The notes under the pieces: generated by a model | Database searches by the model: none | What the model was told of the DNA's origin: nothing | Seen by the model: only the letters and a program-made list of their open reading frames with translations | Program-made: the position numbers and the translations under genes | Shown here: positions 1-7,591 of the stretch, in pieces | Numbering within the stretch: the first letter of the stretch is position 1 | Layout: each line of letters starts with the position of its first letter | NCBI GenBank assembly: GCA_041397725.1 | Contig: JAWKVZ010000001.1 | Span: 930,001 to 994,000 of the forward strand | Source of the DNA: JAGRKR01 sp041397725 | GTDB taxonomy: Bacteria; Pseudomonadota; Alphaproteobacteria; Rhizobiales; Hyphomicrobiaceae | DNA length: 64,000 nt | Direction of reading: 5' to 3'

Positions 1-428
1 ACCTCGCAGCCGATCCGCGGCTCGCCACAAACCGGTCACGCTCCGAGCAGCGCCCCTGGCTCATCCCGGAGCTGAAACAGCGGCTCGGCCGACTGACGCG
101 CAAAGAGCTGGAGAGCGCCTGCGAGCGGGCAAGCGTGTCCTGGGCGCCGGTGGGCAAGCCCGCCGATCTCTTCGCCGACGCGCATCTGCTGGCGACTGGC
201 GGCCTGCTCGATGTCGTCGTCTCGCAGACTGGCGGCGCGGACGGCAGGGCCTTCGGGTTGCCGGCGCTGCCGATCGAGTTCGGCGACACCCGCGAGCGGG
301 CCGGCCTCAAGCGGCAGCCGCCGCGACTCGGCGAGCACAACCGCGAGGTGCTCGGCGCGGCCGGATTTGCAGGCCCGGAGATCGCCGACCTCTACGCGCG
401 CAGGATCGTCGTCGACGCGCTCGCCTGA
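1..428 (+). CDS. CaiB/BaiF family CoA-transferase, C-terminal part (cut by window start)
   Basis: The frame is open from base 3 to the TGA at 426-428, about 141 residues. It reads as the C-terminal part of a family III (CaiB/BaiF) CoA-transferase, an enzyme that moves CoA between organic acids. Recognisable family features are a TNRSR-type segment early on, then a 'PVGKPADLFADAHLLATGGL' stretch, then 'PPRLGEHNREVL' near the end. The N-terminal half and active-site aspartate lie outside the window, so the substrate cannot be inferred. Its stop abuts the stop of the convergent gene at 429 with no spacer; the two stops together form TGATCA. Confidence 0.85.
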   Translation, partial: LAADPRLATNRSRSEQRPWLIPELKQRLGRLTRKELESACERASVSWAPVGKPADLFADAHLLATGGLLDVVVSQTGGADGRAFGLPALPIEFGDTRERAGLKRQPPRLGEHNREVLGAAGFAGPEIADLYARRIVVDALA

Positions 429-1328
429 TCACGAGGCCCGCGCGCGCATCTGGAGCACTGCGTTCAACTGCACGATGAGGATGGCGGCGAGAATGGCCGC
501 TGCGCCCACCAGACCGCTGGCCGTCAGGCGATCGGCGAAGAAGTAGGCGCCCGCCGCGGCGGCGAACACCGTCTCCGCGCTCATCAGGATGGCCGCATCC
601 GCAGGCGGCGTATGACGCAACGCCACGACCATCAGCGTGAAGGCCACCGCGCTGGAGAGCAGCCCCGTATAGAGGATCGAGGGGAGCGCCCGTTGCAGGG
701 CGTCCAGACTGATGGTCTCGACGGCCAGGGCCGCGACCAGAGCCAGCGCCGCCACGACGGCAAACTGCCCGCAGGTGATGGCGAGTGGGCGTTCCAGCCG
801 CGCGGCCTTGCTGACGATCAGTATGTGTGCGGCCCAGAACACGGCCGAGATCAGCGCCAGCAGATCGCCGATCGACGGGGTCGCCAGCAGGCCGCCGCCG
901 AGCAGCCACGCCCCGGCGAGCGACAGCGATACGGCCAGCCAGATCATGCGGTGCGGACGCTCGCCGCGGAGCAGCCAGAGCAGCAGCGGTACGAACACGA
1001 TGTAGAGCGCGGTCAGGAAGCCGACGTTCGTGACGGTGGCGGTGACGAGCCCGACCTGCTGGAATGCCCCGCCGAGGAAGAAGGCAAGCCCGGCCATCGC
1101 CATGATCGAGCCGAGGCCGGGACTATCGCGGCGCGGCGCGCTCACCGCCGCCCGACGCCTGGCCTCGAGCAGCGCGAGAGGTGCGAGCGCCATGGCCGCC
1201 AGAAGCGAGCGCGCCGCCACGAAAGTGAACGGGCCAACCGCCTCCATCGCCCATTTCTGGAAGACGAAGGCGACGCCCCAGATGAGCGCGAGCAGGAGGA
1301 TGACGAGGTCGGCAAGGATGCGGGCCAT
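429..1328 (-). CDS. EamA/DMT-superfamily membrane transporter
   Basis: This 299-residue protein has about ten hydrophobic segments in two EamA halves, the normal size and layout of a drug/metabolite transporter. The first half begins directly with a membrane helix (LVILLLALIWGVAFVFQKWA). The second starts near residue 150 (IGDLLALISAVFWAAHILIV). Members export amino acids, metabolites or drugs across the inner membrane; the substrate cannot be read from sequence. It is convergent with the CoA-transferase and divergent from the porin gene. A second, only distantly similar DMT gene lies at 33.97 kb. Confidence 0.85.
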   Translation of the reverse strand: MARILADLVILLLALIWGVAFVFQKWAMEAVGPFTFVAARSLLAAMALAPLALLEARRRAAVSAPRRDSPGLGSIMAMAGLAFFLGGAFQQVGLVTATVTNVGFLTALYIVFVPLLLWLLRGERPHRMIWLAVSLSLAGAWLLGGGLLATPSIGDLLALISAVFWAAHILIVSKAARLERPLAITCGQFAVVAALALVAALAVETISLDALQRALPSILYTGLLSSAVAFTLMVVALRHTPPADAAILMSAETVFAAAAGAYFFADRLTASGLVGAAAILAAILIVQLNAVLQMRARAS

Positions 1329-1470
1329 GGGCTGCTCAGGTGCTCCAGCGCGTCGGCGATAGCAGCCGCGACCGACCTCTTAGGTCGCGTGTGAGCATAT
1401 GCAATACCCCACGAAACAGCCACAATCCATTGATAACCCATAAACTCATCAAATGAATTACGTACAATTG

Positions 1471-1495
1471 CAACGCGCGTTGTTGCAGCGCAACA
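1471..1495. promoter_or_regulatory. Overlapping palindromes, PhaR/PhbF-like operator upstream of porin gene
   Basis: Two inverted repeats sit side by side. CAACGCGCGTTG at 1471-1482 is a perfect 12-nt palindrome. TGTTGC-AGC-GCAACA at 1481-1495 is a perfect 6+6 inverted repeat with a 3-nt spacer. The second fits the published PhbF/PhaR operator pattern TGnTGCn3GCAA, bound by the regulator of polyhydroxyalkanoate genes. It lies about 100 nt before the porin ATG at 1594. Regulation of the porin by PhaR is an inference. Confidence 0.45.
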
Positions 1496-1593
1496 GAAAT
1501 TGGAGGGGAGCGATGCTAAGGTCCCCGCATGCGCTGATGCGCTTTCGAGGAGCCTGCGGACTGGCTCCGAGTGGAAATGCAGGAGAGTGCTCA

Positions 1594-2286
1594 ATGAGAC
1601 GGATGATCTTGGCTCTGGCGCTGGCAGTCAGCGTCTCGGGGACCGCCGCGGCCGCGGATCTCGGCGGTGCGCCGCCGCCATTGCGCGACGAGCCGGTCTA
1701 CGCCGGACCGGGCTTCACCTGGACGGGCCTCTACGCGGGCGTTCAGATCGGCGGCGCCTGGGGCGGCTCCAGCGTCAATGACGGCTCCGGCTTCACGCCG
1801 TCCTGGGACCACGACGGCTGGTTCGGCGGCGGTTTCGTCGGCTTCAACTTCCAGACCGGCCCGCTCGTGCTCGGCCTCGAGGCCGATTGGAACGCAGCCG
1901 ACATCAGTGGCGGTCGCGGCAACGTCGGCTTCATCGGCAACACGGTGAGCTCCAGCATCGATTCCTTCGGCTCCTTCCGCGGCCGGTTGGGCTTCGCCGC
2001 CAATCGCTGGCTCTTCTTCGTGACCGGCGGCTACTCGTGGGCCGACGCGAACCACGCCCAGTTCTCGCCGATCGTGGGGTTCACCGGCTCGGCCGGCAAG
2101 ACGCTCGACGGCTGGACGGTCGGCGGCGGCCTCGAATACGCGTTCTCGAGCAATCTCGTCGGACGCATCGAGTACCGCCACTACGAATGGGACGGCGGAC
2201 GCCTCGCCATGCCTGCGCCCTACACGTCGCGCTCGCTCGATCTCGACCTCGACACGGTCACGGTCGGCCTGTCCTGGAAGTTCTGA
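1594..2286 (+). CDS. Omp25/RopB-like outer membrane beta-barrel protein
   Basis: This 230-residue protein has a signal peptide (MRRMILALALAVSVSGTAAAA, cleavage near residue 21) and then an 8-stranded-barrel type sequence. It has the rhizobial porin signature 'FTWTGLYAGVQIGGAWG' around residues 42-58, alternating aromatic strands, and a terminal aromatic residue (GLSWKF) as needed for BAM recognition. The start at 1594 is chosen because AGGAGA lies at 1581-1586 and the signal peptide begins there. It resembles Omp25/Omp31/RopB surface proteins. It is a single gene, followed by a terminator-like hairpin. Confidence 0.88.
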   Translation: MRRMILALALAVSVSGTAAAADLGGAPPPLRDEPVYAGPGFTWTGLYAGVQIGGAWGGSSVNDGSGFTPSWDHDGWFGGGFVGFNFQTGPLVLGLEADWNAADISGGRGNVGFIGNTVSSSIDSFGSFRGRLGFAANRWLFFVTGGYSWADANHAQFSPIVGFTGSAGKTLDGWTVGGGLEYAFSSNLVGRIEYRHYEWDGGRLAMPAPYTSRSLDLDLDTVTVGLSWKF

Positions 2287-2313
2287 GCCAGTCTGGAGCG
2301 GCACGCCTTGGAT

Positions 2314-2353
2314 GCACGAAGCCCGTCGGTGGCGACACTGGCGGGCTTCGTGC
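2314..2353 (+). terminator. Hairpin after porin gene
   Basis: GCACGAAGCCCG (2314-2325) pairs perfectly with CGGGCTTCGTGC (2342-2353) around a 16-nt loop, starting 27 nt after the porin stop codon. There is no clean T-run, so it may act as a Rho-independent terminator of the GC-rich type or as a 3' stabiliser. Confidence 0.6.
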
Positions 2354-2423
2354 GTCTGGCCCCTATTGACGGCTGGCGTGCCGGGGAGGACCATCTCCGC
2401 AAAATCCAGACCAGGAGTGGAGC

Positions 2424-3260
2424 ATGCGCAACGACCCGATCACGGTGGAGCCAGTCGCCGGCGCCCTCGGCGCCGAGGTAGGCGGCATCGACCTCGCCCA
2501 GCTCGACGCGGCGGCCGTCAGCCGGCTCAGGGAGGCCTTCCTCGAGCATCAGGTCTTGTTCTTCCGAAACCAGGATCTGTCGCCCGAGGCCTACGTCGCC
2601 TTCGCGAGCCGCTTCGGCCGCCCGGTCGAGTACCCGTTCGCCAAGGGCGTCCCGGGCTTCCCTGTGATCACCGAGATCATCCGCGAGCCCGACCAGAAGA
2701 CGACATTCGGCGGCTACTGGCACTCCGACACGACGTATAAGACCGAGCCACCGAAGAGCACGATGCTCTATTGCTTGGAGACGCCGAAGGCCGGCGGCGA
2801 CACCGCCTTCGCGAACATGTATCGCGCCTATGAGACGCTTTCGCCGGGCATGCGCCGCCTGCTCGACGGCCTCCAGGCTGTCTCGAGCTCCAAGCGCTCG
2901 ACTTCGCGCAGCGTCCACCTGTCGACGGGCTCGATGCAGGCGAACGAAAAGGCTCCCGACTCGCTCCAGGCGGAGCACCCCGTCGTGCGCACGCATCCCG
3001 AGACCGGCCGCAAAGCCCTCTTCATCAATCCCACGCACACCACCCGCTTCGTGGACATGACCGAGGCCGAAAGCCGGCCCTTGCTCGAGTTCCTTTTCCA
3101 GCATGCCCAGATGCCCGAGTTCACCTGCCGCTTCCGCTGGGCGCCCGGCTCGGTCGCGATCTGGGACAACCGTTGCACCTGGCACAAGGCCATCGCCGAT
3201 TATGACGGCCACCGCCGCGTCATGCGGCGCATCACCATTGCGGGCGACCGGCCCGCCTGA
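2424..3260 (+). CDS. TauD/TfdA-family Fe(II)/2-oxoglutarate-dependent dioxygenase
   Basis: This 278-residue enzyme matches the TauD/TfdA family in length and motif order. The iron-binding H-x-D is in 'GYWHSDTTYK' near residue 99. The distal His is in the C-terminal 'CTWHKAIADYDGHRRVMRR', which also holds the Arg that binds 2-oxoglutarate. Members hydroxylate taurine, alkyl sulfates or 2,4-D type ethers; which one applies here is not decidable. No sulfonate ABC transporter is adjacent. It may be co-transcribed with the DUF486 gene 51 nt downstream. Confidence 0.88.
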   Translation: MRNDPITVEPVAGALGAEVGGIDLAQLDAAAVSRLREAFLEHQVLFFRNQDLSPEAYVAFASRFGRPVEYPFAKGVPGFPVITEIIREPDQKTTFGGYWHSDTTYKTEPPKSTMLYCLETPKAGGDTAFANMYRAYETLSPGMRRLLDGLQAVSSSKRSTSRSVHLSTGSMQANEKAPDSLQAEHPVVRTHPETGRKALFINPTHTTRFVDMTEAESRPLLEFLFQHAQMPEFTCRFRWAPGSVAIWDNRCTWHKAIADYDGHRRVMRRITIAGDRPA

Positions 3261-3311
3261 TCCCGCCGTCAGCGCCCATCGTCGACCACGCAATCCCCCT
3301 CCGGAGCCCCC

Positions 3312-3692
3312 ATGGCACCTCATGTCGTAGGCGCCGGCCCATGGGCCTATGCCCTGCCGGTCTTGCTGCTCGTTTGCTCGAACGTCTTCATGACGCTGGC
3401 CTGGTACGGTCACCTTCGCTACAAGGCCGCGCCGATCGCGATCGTGGTTCTGGTCGCCTGGGGCATCGCGTTCATCGAGTACTGCCTCGCCGTGCCGGCC
3501 AACCGCTACGGTCACGCGGTCTACTCGGCCGCCGAGCTGAAGACGATCCAGGAGGTCGTGACGCTGGTGGTGTTCGCGGTCTTCTCGGTCGTCTATCTCC
3601 ACGAGGCCCTGACCTGGCGCCATCTCGCCGGCTTCGCCTGCATCGCCTTCGGCGCCTTCCTGGTCTTCTCGGCCAGGGTCGCTTCAGGCTAG
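3312..3692 (+). CDS. DUF486 (DMT-like) small membrane protein
   Basis: This 126-residue protein has four predicted membrane helices and the DUF486 pattern: 'SNVFMTLAWYGHL' in helix 1, 'WGIAFIEYCLAVPANRYG' in helix 2, and 'TIQEVVTLVVFAVFSV' in helix 3. DUF486 proteins resemble half of a DMT transporter and probably dimerise. Their substrate is unknown. It lies between the dioxygenase and an SDR on the same strand with short gaps (51 and 44 nt), so an operon is likely. Confidence 0.85.
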   Translation: MAPHVVGAGPWAYALPVLLLVCSNVFMTLAWYGHLRYKAAPIAIVVLVAWGIAFIEYCLAVPANRYGHAVYSAAELKTIQEVVTLVVFAVFSVVYLHEALTWRHLAGFACIAFGAFLVFSARVASG

Positions 3693-3736
3693 AACTCGGC
3701 CTCGCAGGTCCGACAACCGCACGGGGAGAGACGATC

Positions 3737-4453
3737 ATGGCCAGTGGAGCGACCGCACTCGTCACCGGCGCCAACCGCGGCATCGGCCTCGAGGTCGTGC
3801 GCCAGCTCGCTACAGCCGGGGTGCGCGTCGCCCTCGGCGCCCGCAGCATCGACAAGGGACGCGCGGCGGCCGCACGCCTGAGCGCAGCCGGGCTCGATGT
3901 CGTAGCGGTGGCGCTCGACGTCACCTCGAGCGAGCAGGTGTCGTCGGCCGTCGCCGAGGTCGCCAACCGGTTCGGCAGGCTCGATATCCTCGTCAACAAT
4001 GCCGGCATCATGATCGACGGCACATCCGGCGGCGATGGCACCGCCGCGTCGCTCCGCGAGGATGTGCTCGCGCGCACCTTCGACGTGAACACATACGGAG
4101 CCCTCCGGGTCTCCCAGGCGGTGGCCCCGATCATGCGCGCCCGGCGCTACGGGCGCATCGTCAACGTCTCGTCCGGGCTCTCGCAGCTCTCGCGCATGGG
4201 CGGTGGCTATGCCGCGTATCGCATGTCCAAGGTCGCGCTCAACGCCATGACGCGCGTGCTCGCCGCCGAGCTCGCTCCCGCGGGGATCAAGGTCAACGTC
4301 ATGAGCCCCGGCTGGGTCCGCACGGACATGGGCGGGGCCGGCGCGCCGCGCTCTGTCGCGGAGGGCGCCGACACCATCGTCTGGCTGGCGACCCTGCCCG
4401 AGGACGGCCCGAACGGCGGCTTCTTCGAGGATCGCAAGCCGATGGACTGGTAG
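3737..4453 (+). CDS. SDR-family NAD(P)-dependent oxidoreductase
   Basis: This 238-residue classical short-chain dehydrogenase carries the cofactor loop TGANRGIG near the N-terminus, NNAGI, the catalytic Ser in 'IVNVSSGLSQLS', and the Y-x3-K pair in 'YAAYRMSK'. The start at 3737 begins just before the Rossmann fold and follows a GGGGAGAG ribosome-binding site. It is the last gene of a probable dioxygenase-DUF486-SDR set. The substrate is unknown; the sequence after the active site (PGWVRTDMGG) is typical of carbonyl-reductase-like SDRs. Confidence 0.88.
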   Translation: MASGATALVTGANRGIGLEVVRQLATAGVRVALGARSIDKGRAAAARLSAAGLDVVAVALDVTSSEQVSSAVAEVANRFGRLDILVNNAGIMIDGTSGGDGTAASLREDVLARTFDVNTYGALRVSQAVAPIMRARRYGRIVNVSSGLSQLSRMGGGYAAYRMSKVALNAMTRVLAAELAPAGIKVNVMSPGWVRTDMGGAGAPRSVAEGADTIVWLATLPEDGPNGGFFEDRKPMDW

Positions 4454-4454
4454 A

Positions 4455-4468
4455 CTGACGATCGTCAG
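4455..4468. other. Perfect 14-nt palindrome between convergent genes
   Basis: CTGACGATCGTCAG directly follows the SDR stop and precedes the 3' end of the convergent small membrane gene. It could act as a short bidirectional transcription stop or a protein site. No T-run is present. Confidence 0.3.
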
Positions 4469-4486
4469 AACCTGAGAGACGGCGGG

Positions 4487-4666
4487 TCAAAGCCCGCGGA
4501 CCAGTGTCCCGACCATCAGAACGAGATACGCCGACATCGCCAGCCAGTATTCCTGATGCGGGAGATAGATGGGGATGTGAACGAAGCCCAGTCGGCTCAC
4601 CAGCGCCAGCCCGGCCAGCACCAGCGAGATGAGGAATACGAAGATCGACGGGGAGTTGAGGCGCAT
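4487..4666 (-). CDS. Small hypothetical membrane protein
   Basis: This 59-residue protein has two hydrophobic helices (IFVFLISLVLAGLALVSRL and YWLAMSAYLVLMVGTLV) separated by a short His/Tyr-containing loop (VHIPIYLPHQE). The start at 4666 is preferred over an in-frame ATG 18 nt upstream because GGAGAG sits 7 nt before it. No family was recognised. It lies between the SDR and sulfotransferase genes on the opposite strand. Confidence 0.55.
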   Translation of the reverse strand: MRLNSPSIFVFLISLVLAGLALVSRLGFVHIPIYLPHQEYWLAMSAYLVLMVGTLVRGL

Positions 4667-4804
4667 CGCTTGTCTCTCCGGCATTGGTCACGAATAGAAT
4701 TGGGCTTAGTGTAGGAGTCCGCAGTCGTCGCGGTGGAAGGGCACGCACCCTGCAGCAACGTCGGCACTGTAGCAGCTCACCGAGCCCGGAGGGATGCCCC
4801 ACGC

Positions 4805-5692
4805 ATGAGCGAGCGCGTCATCGAGAACTTCTTCGTTTGTGTTGGCGCGCAGAAGGCCGGCACGACCTGGCTCGCGCGCGTGCTCGCGACACATCCGGAT
4901 CTCTTCCTCACGCCGGTCAAGGAGATCCACTACTTCGATCATGTCCGCGGCATCACCGAGCATCTGTCCGACAAGAAGCGCCAATCGCGGTATCGCAAGT
5001 TCCACCAGCGGATGTGGACGCAGTGGCACAAGTTCTCCGACTTCCGCGACCAGTGGCCCTGGTATCGCGACTACATGCGCAACCCCATCAACGACGACTG
5101 GTACATGTCGCTGTTCCGCCATCGCGGCGCACAGCGCTTCGCGGGCGAAGTGACGCCGGAGTACGCCATCGTCGGCCGCGAGGGTTTTGCGCATCTGCGC
5201 CGTCTCGCCCCAGATGCGCGCGTGCTCTTCATCATGCGCAATCCCGTCACACGGGCCTGGAGCCAGGTGCTCCACCATTGTCGATCCAACGGCCTCGACG
5301 CCCTGCGCCAGTCGCTGGACGCCATTTCGACGCTGGTGGACAGCGAGCGCTTCCGCGCGTTGTCCGACTATCCGGCAACGCTCGACGACATCGCCGCAAC
5401 GTTCCCGCATGAGCAGGTCAAGACGCTATTCTACGAGGACATCCATCAGGACCGGCAGAAGGCCATCGCGCAGGTGTGCGCGTTCATCGGCATCAGCTTC
5501 GATCCCGCATGGTTTCCAGAGCTCGGCCGGCGCTTCAATCGCTCCCAGGATGCCGCACTGCCGGAACCGGTACGCGCGCATTTGCGGGAACTCTACCGCG
5601 ACACCGCTCTCGAGGTGCGGGCGCGCATCGGCCGCGTGCCGGAAAGCTGGGACCGCGAGTTCGCGACGCAGCCGGCCACCTCAGGCGGCTGA
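4805..5692 (+). CDS. PAPS-dependent sulfotransferase family protein
   Basis: This 295-residue protein has the 5'-phosphosulfate-binding loop 'VGAQKAGTTWLARVL' at residues 11-25 and the 3'-phosphate-binding 'FIMRNPVTRAWSQ' near residue 140, the two hallmarks of sulfotransferases. The middle is rich in Trp/Tyr/Arg, as in heparan-sulfotransferase-like bacterial members. It probably sulfates a glycan, lipid or small molecule. An ATG at 4733 is possible, but the conserved fold starts right after 4805. The start region of the convergent OsmC gene's 3' end overlaps by 12 nt. Confidence 0.85.
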   Translation: MSERVIENFFVCVGAQKAGTTWLARVLATHPDLFLTPVKEIHYFDHVRGITEHLSDKKRQSRYRKFHQRMWTQWHKFSDFRDQWPWYRDYMRNPINDDWYMSLFRHRGAQRFAGEVTPEYAIVGREGFAHLRRLAPDARVLFIMRNPVTRAWSQVLHHCRSNGLDALRQSLDAISTLVDSERFRALSDYPATLDDIAATFPHEQVKTLFYEDIHQDRQKAIAQVCAFIGISFDPAWFPELGRRFNRSQDAALPEPVRAHLRELYRDTALEVRARIGRVPESWDREFATQPATSGG

Positions 5693-6172
5693 CGACGGCG
5701 CAACCGACACCTCGCCGGCGATCTCGAGCGGGAAGTTGATGGAGTTGGCGATGAAGCAGCGCTGGTGCGCGGGGCCGTGCAGGCTGTCCGCCAGCGCCAG
5801 ATCGGCGCCCGCCGCCACGACGATGCGCGGCCGCAGCGTCGCCGCGGTAAAGCGGCCGATACCGCCGCGTCCGACCTCCATGGTCCCCGTCGGGCGGTCC
5901 GTGTAGTCCGTGACGACGATGCCGGCCTCAGCCGCCAGATGCAGGTACCAGAGCATGTGGCAGGCCGACAGTGCGCCGAGCAGCATCTCCTCGGGGTTGT
6001 AGCGGCCGGGATCGCCACGGAAGGCGGGGTCGGACGAGCCAGCGAGCGGCGGCTTCGCCCCCTCAGCGATCACGTAGTCGCGCGTGTAGGAGGTGTATGT
6101 GCGCGTGCCTTCGCCGGTGTTGCCGGTCCAGCGCACCTCGAGCGCATAGCGATACGTGCGGGTTCCGGCCAT
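5681..6172 (-). CDS. OsmC-family peroxiredoxin-like protein
   Basis: This 163-residue OsmC/Ohr-fold protein carries the two conserved cysteines of the family, in 'LSACHMLWYLHLA' and in 'HQRCFIANSIN'. Family members reduce organic hydroperoxides or persulfides. The start at 6172 follows a strong GGGAGG site, and an upstream in-frame ATG adds residues not seen in the family. Its 3' end overlaps the sulfotransferase end by 12 nt. The gene upstream on the same strand ends 25 nt before this start, so the two may be co-transcribed. Confidence 0.88.
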   Translation of the reverse strand: MAGTRTYRYALEVRWTGNTGEGTRTYTSYTRDYVIAEGAKPPLAGSSDPAFRGDPGRYNPEEMLLGALSACHMLWYLHLAAEAGIVVTDYTDRPTGTMEVGRGGIGRFTAATLRPRIVVAAGADLALADSLHGPAHQRCFIANSINFPLEIAGEVSVAPSSAA

Positions 6173-6197
6173 TTCGACCTCCCTGCACCCTTTCGCG

Positions 6198-6719
6198 TCA
6201 GAGCGGTTGATCGACCTGCGGGCTGGCGCCACGCTGGGGCGCCTCCATCATGAAGCGGACCCGCGGCCCAGCCGCATTGCCGACGACAGTCGCCGTCACC
6301 AGCAGGACGCGCACCGCCGTCTCGACGCCGCTCGTGCCGACGGACACCGGCGGTGCGATGGGGCTGATATCGGCGATCTCGAGCTGGCGCACGTGTCCGT
6401 CACGCGAGCGAATGGTCAGGCGATCGCCGACCCGCAAGGCGCCGATGTCCTGGCCGCTTCCGGAAGGCACGGCGCGCCCGGCGACACCGGACGCCGTGCC
6501 AAAATCGGCCGCCGGCCGGAACTGCGCCTGCTCGACGGGACCCGTCCAGGTCCGCACGACGGCCCGCTGGTCGAGAGCCCGCGTGAACGCGGCGTCCAGC
6601 ATGCCTTCGGGCGAACCCGCAATGCCGAAACCAGCCATCGCGAGGGCGCCGAGGCCGAGTCCGACCGCCACGCCGCCGGCGAGAACGGATCGTGATCGCA
6701 TGCGGATCTGCTCAGCCAT
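6198..6719 (-). CDS. Hypothetical membrane-anchored protein
   Basis: This 173-residue protein has one N-terminal hydrophobic segment (VLAGGVAVGLGLGALAMAG, about residues 13-31), likely a signal anchor. It is followed by an extracytoplasmic domain with a small beta-rich core (ALRVGDRLTIRSRDG, residues ~95-109). No catalytic motif or family was recognised. It sits 25 nt upstream of the OsmC gene, so it is probably the first gene of a two-gene operon. Confidence 0.6.
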   Translation of the reverse strand: MAEQIRMRSRSVLAGGVAVGLGLGALAMAGFGIAGSPEGMLDAAFTRALDQRAVVRTWTGPVEQAQFRPAADFGTASGVAGRAVPSGSGQDIGALRVGDRLTIRSRDGHVRQLEIADISPIAPPVSVGTSGVETAVRVLLVTATVVGNAAGPRVRFMMEAPQRGASPQVDQPL

Positions 6720-6832
6720 GGTGTCCTCTCCTCAGATTCGCTCCGCCACCCTGTCGCTTCCATATAGGGACATTGCGGCACAAAGACGAGACAGGCGCGC
6801 CACACTCCCCTGGTCAATCCCGCCCCACGGCC

Positions 6833-7303
6833 TCAAGTCCGCGGCCGCGAAGCGTCGTAGACCCGCCGGAAATGCCGCCAGAACCCGAGGGTCAGGGCCG
6901 ACATGGTCGCGAACAGGAACGCGATGACGATCAGCGCCGGGCCGCGGTCGTCGCCTGGGCTCGCCTGGTCGAGTTCAGCCCGGGTGGAGGTGTGGACGAA
7001 CTCGCCGATCACCAGCTCGACGGCATCGGTGCCTTCGGTCGCGGCGCGGGGCGCGCCGGGCGGCGTGCGCTGTTCGCCGCCGCTGGTCGCGACCGGCACA
7101 ACGGTCGCCGCCGCCGTGACGCTGCTCGGCTGATCGAGCGTGGCCGTAAGCCCGGAACTCGCCGGGACGGGCGCCATGTGGCGAGCCGCCAGCTCGCGAA
7201 TGGTGCCGGACGAGAGGACGACGACGAGCGTGAACGCCGCCACCACCGCAAATGCTATCGTGAAGTCCCGCGCTGTCTGCCGCGCCAGCCTGACTCTCCA
7301 CAT
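6833..7303 (-). CDS. Hypothetical protein with two membrane segments
   Basis: From an ATG at 7303 this reads as 156 residues. A hydrophobic helix (FTIAFAVVAAFTLVVVL) lies near the N-terminus, then an Ala/Thr/Pro-rich low-complexity region, then a second helix near the C-terminus (ALIVIAFLFATMSALTLGF) and a basic tail. The middle would face the periplasm. An ATG at 7393 would add 30 residues of unconvincing sequence. No family was recognised. The same anchored layout as the neighbour at 6198-6719 is the only shared trait. Confidence 0.5.
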   Translation of the reverse strand: MWRVRLARQTARDFTIAFAVVAAFTLVVVLSSGTIRELAARHMAPVPASSGLTATLDQPSSVTAAATVVPVATSGGEQRTPPGAPRAATEGTDAVELVIGEFVHTSTRAELDQASPGDDRGPALIVIAFLFATMSALTLGFWRHFRRVYDASRPRT

Positions 7304-7591
7304 GAGCTCGATATCCCCGTCTGGACAACTACACTTATTGGCCTCGTCAGCGATAATGAACACCATGCATTTTAGGCTGGGATGAGCCGCCATTGTGGCG
7401 GGCTGCGCAATTTCCTGTGACCGATGCGTGGTCGCGGCCGCGCTGTGGCCGCGGGGTCACGCGGATCGCGCACCGGGTGGGTGGCGAGCGGGCGGAAACT
7501 CTCCTTGCGATCGGCTGGGCACAGGCGTAGGTTTCGCGCGCTTTTTGGCGCCGAATGGGCGCCGTCGTGACCGCCACCGGAGGCACTTCCC

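Noticed and set aside
3341..3736. In-frame upstream extension of the SDR gene through the DUF486 gene
   Set aside because: The extension runs through a well-supported gene in another frame; the SDR fold starts right after ATG 3737.
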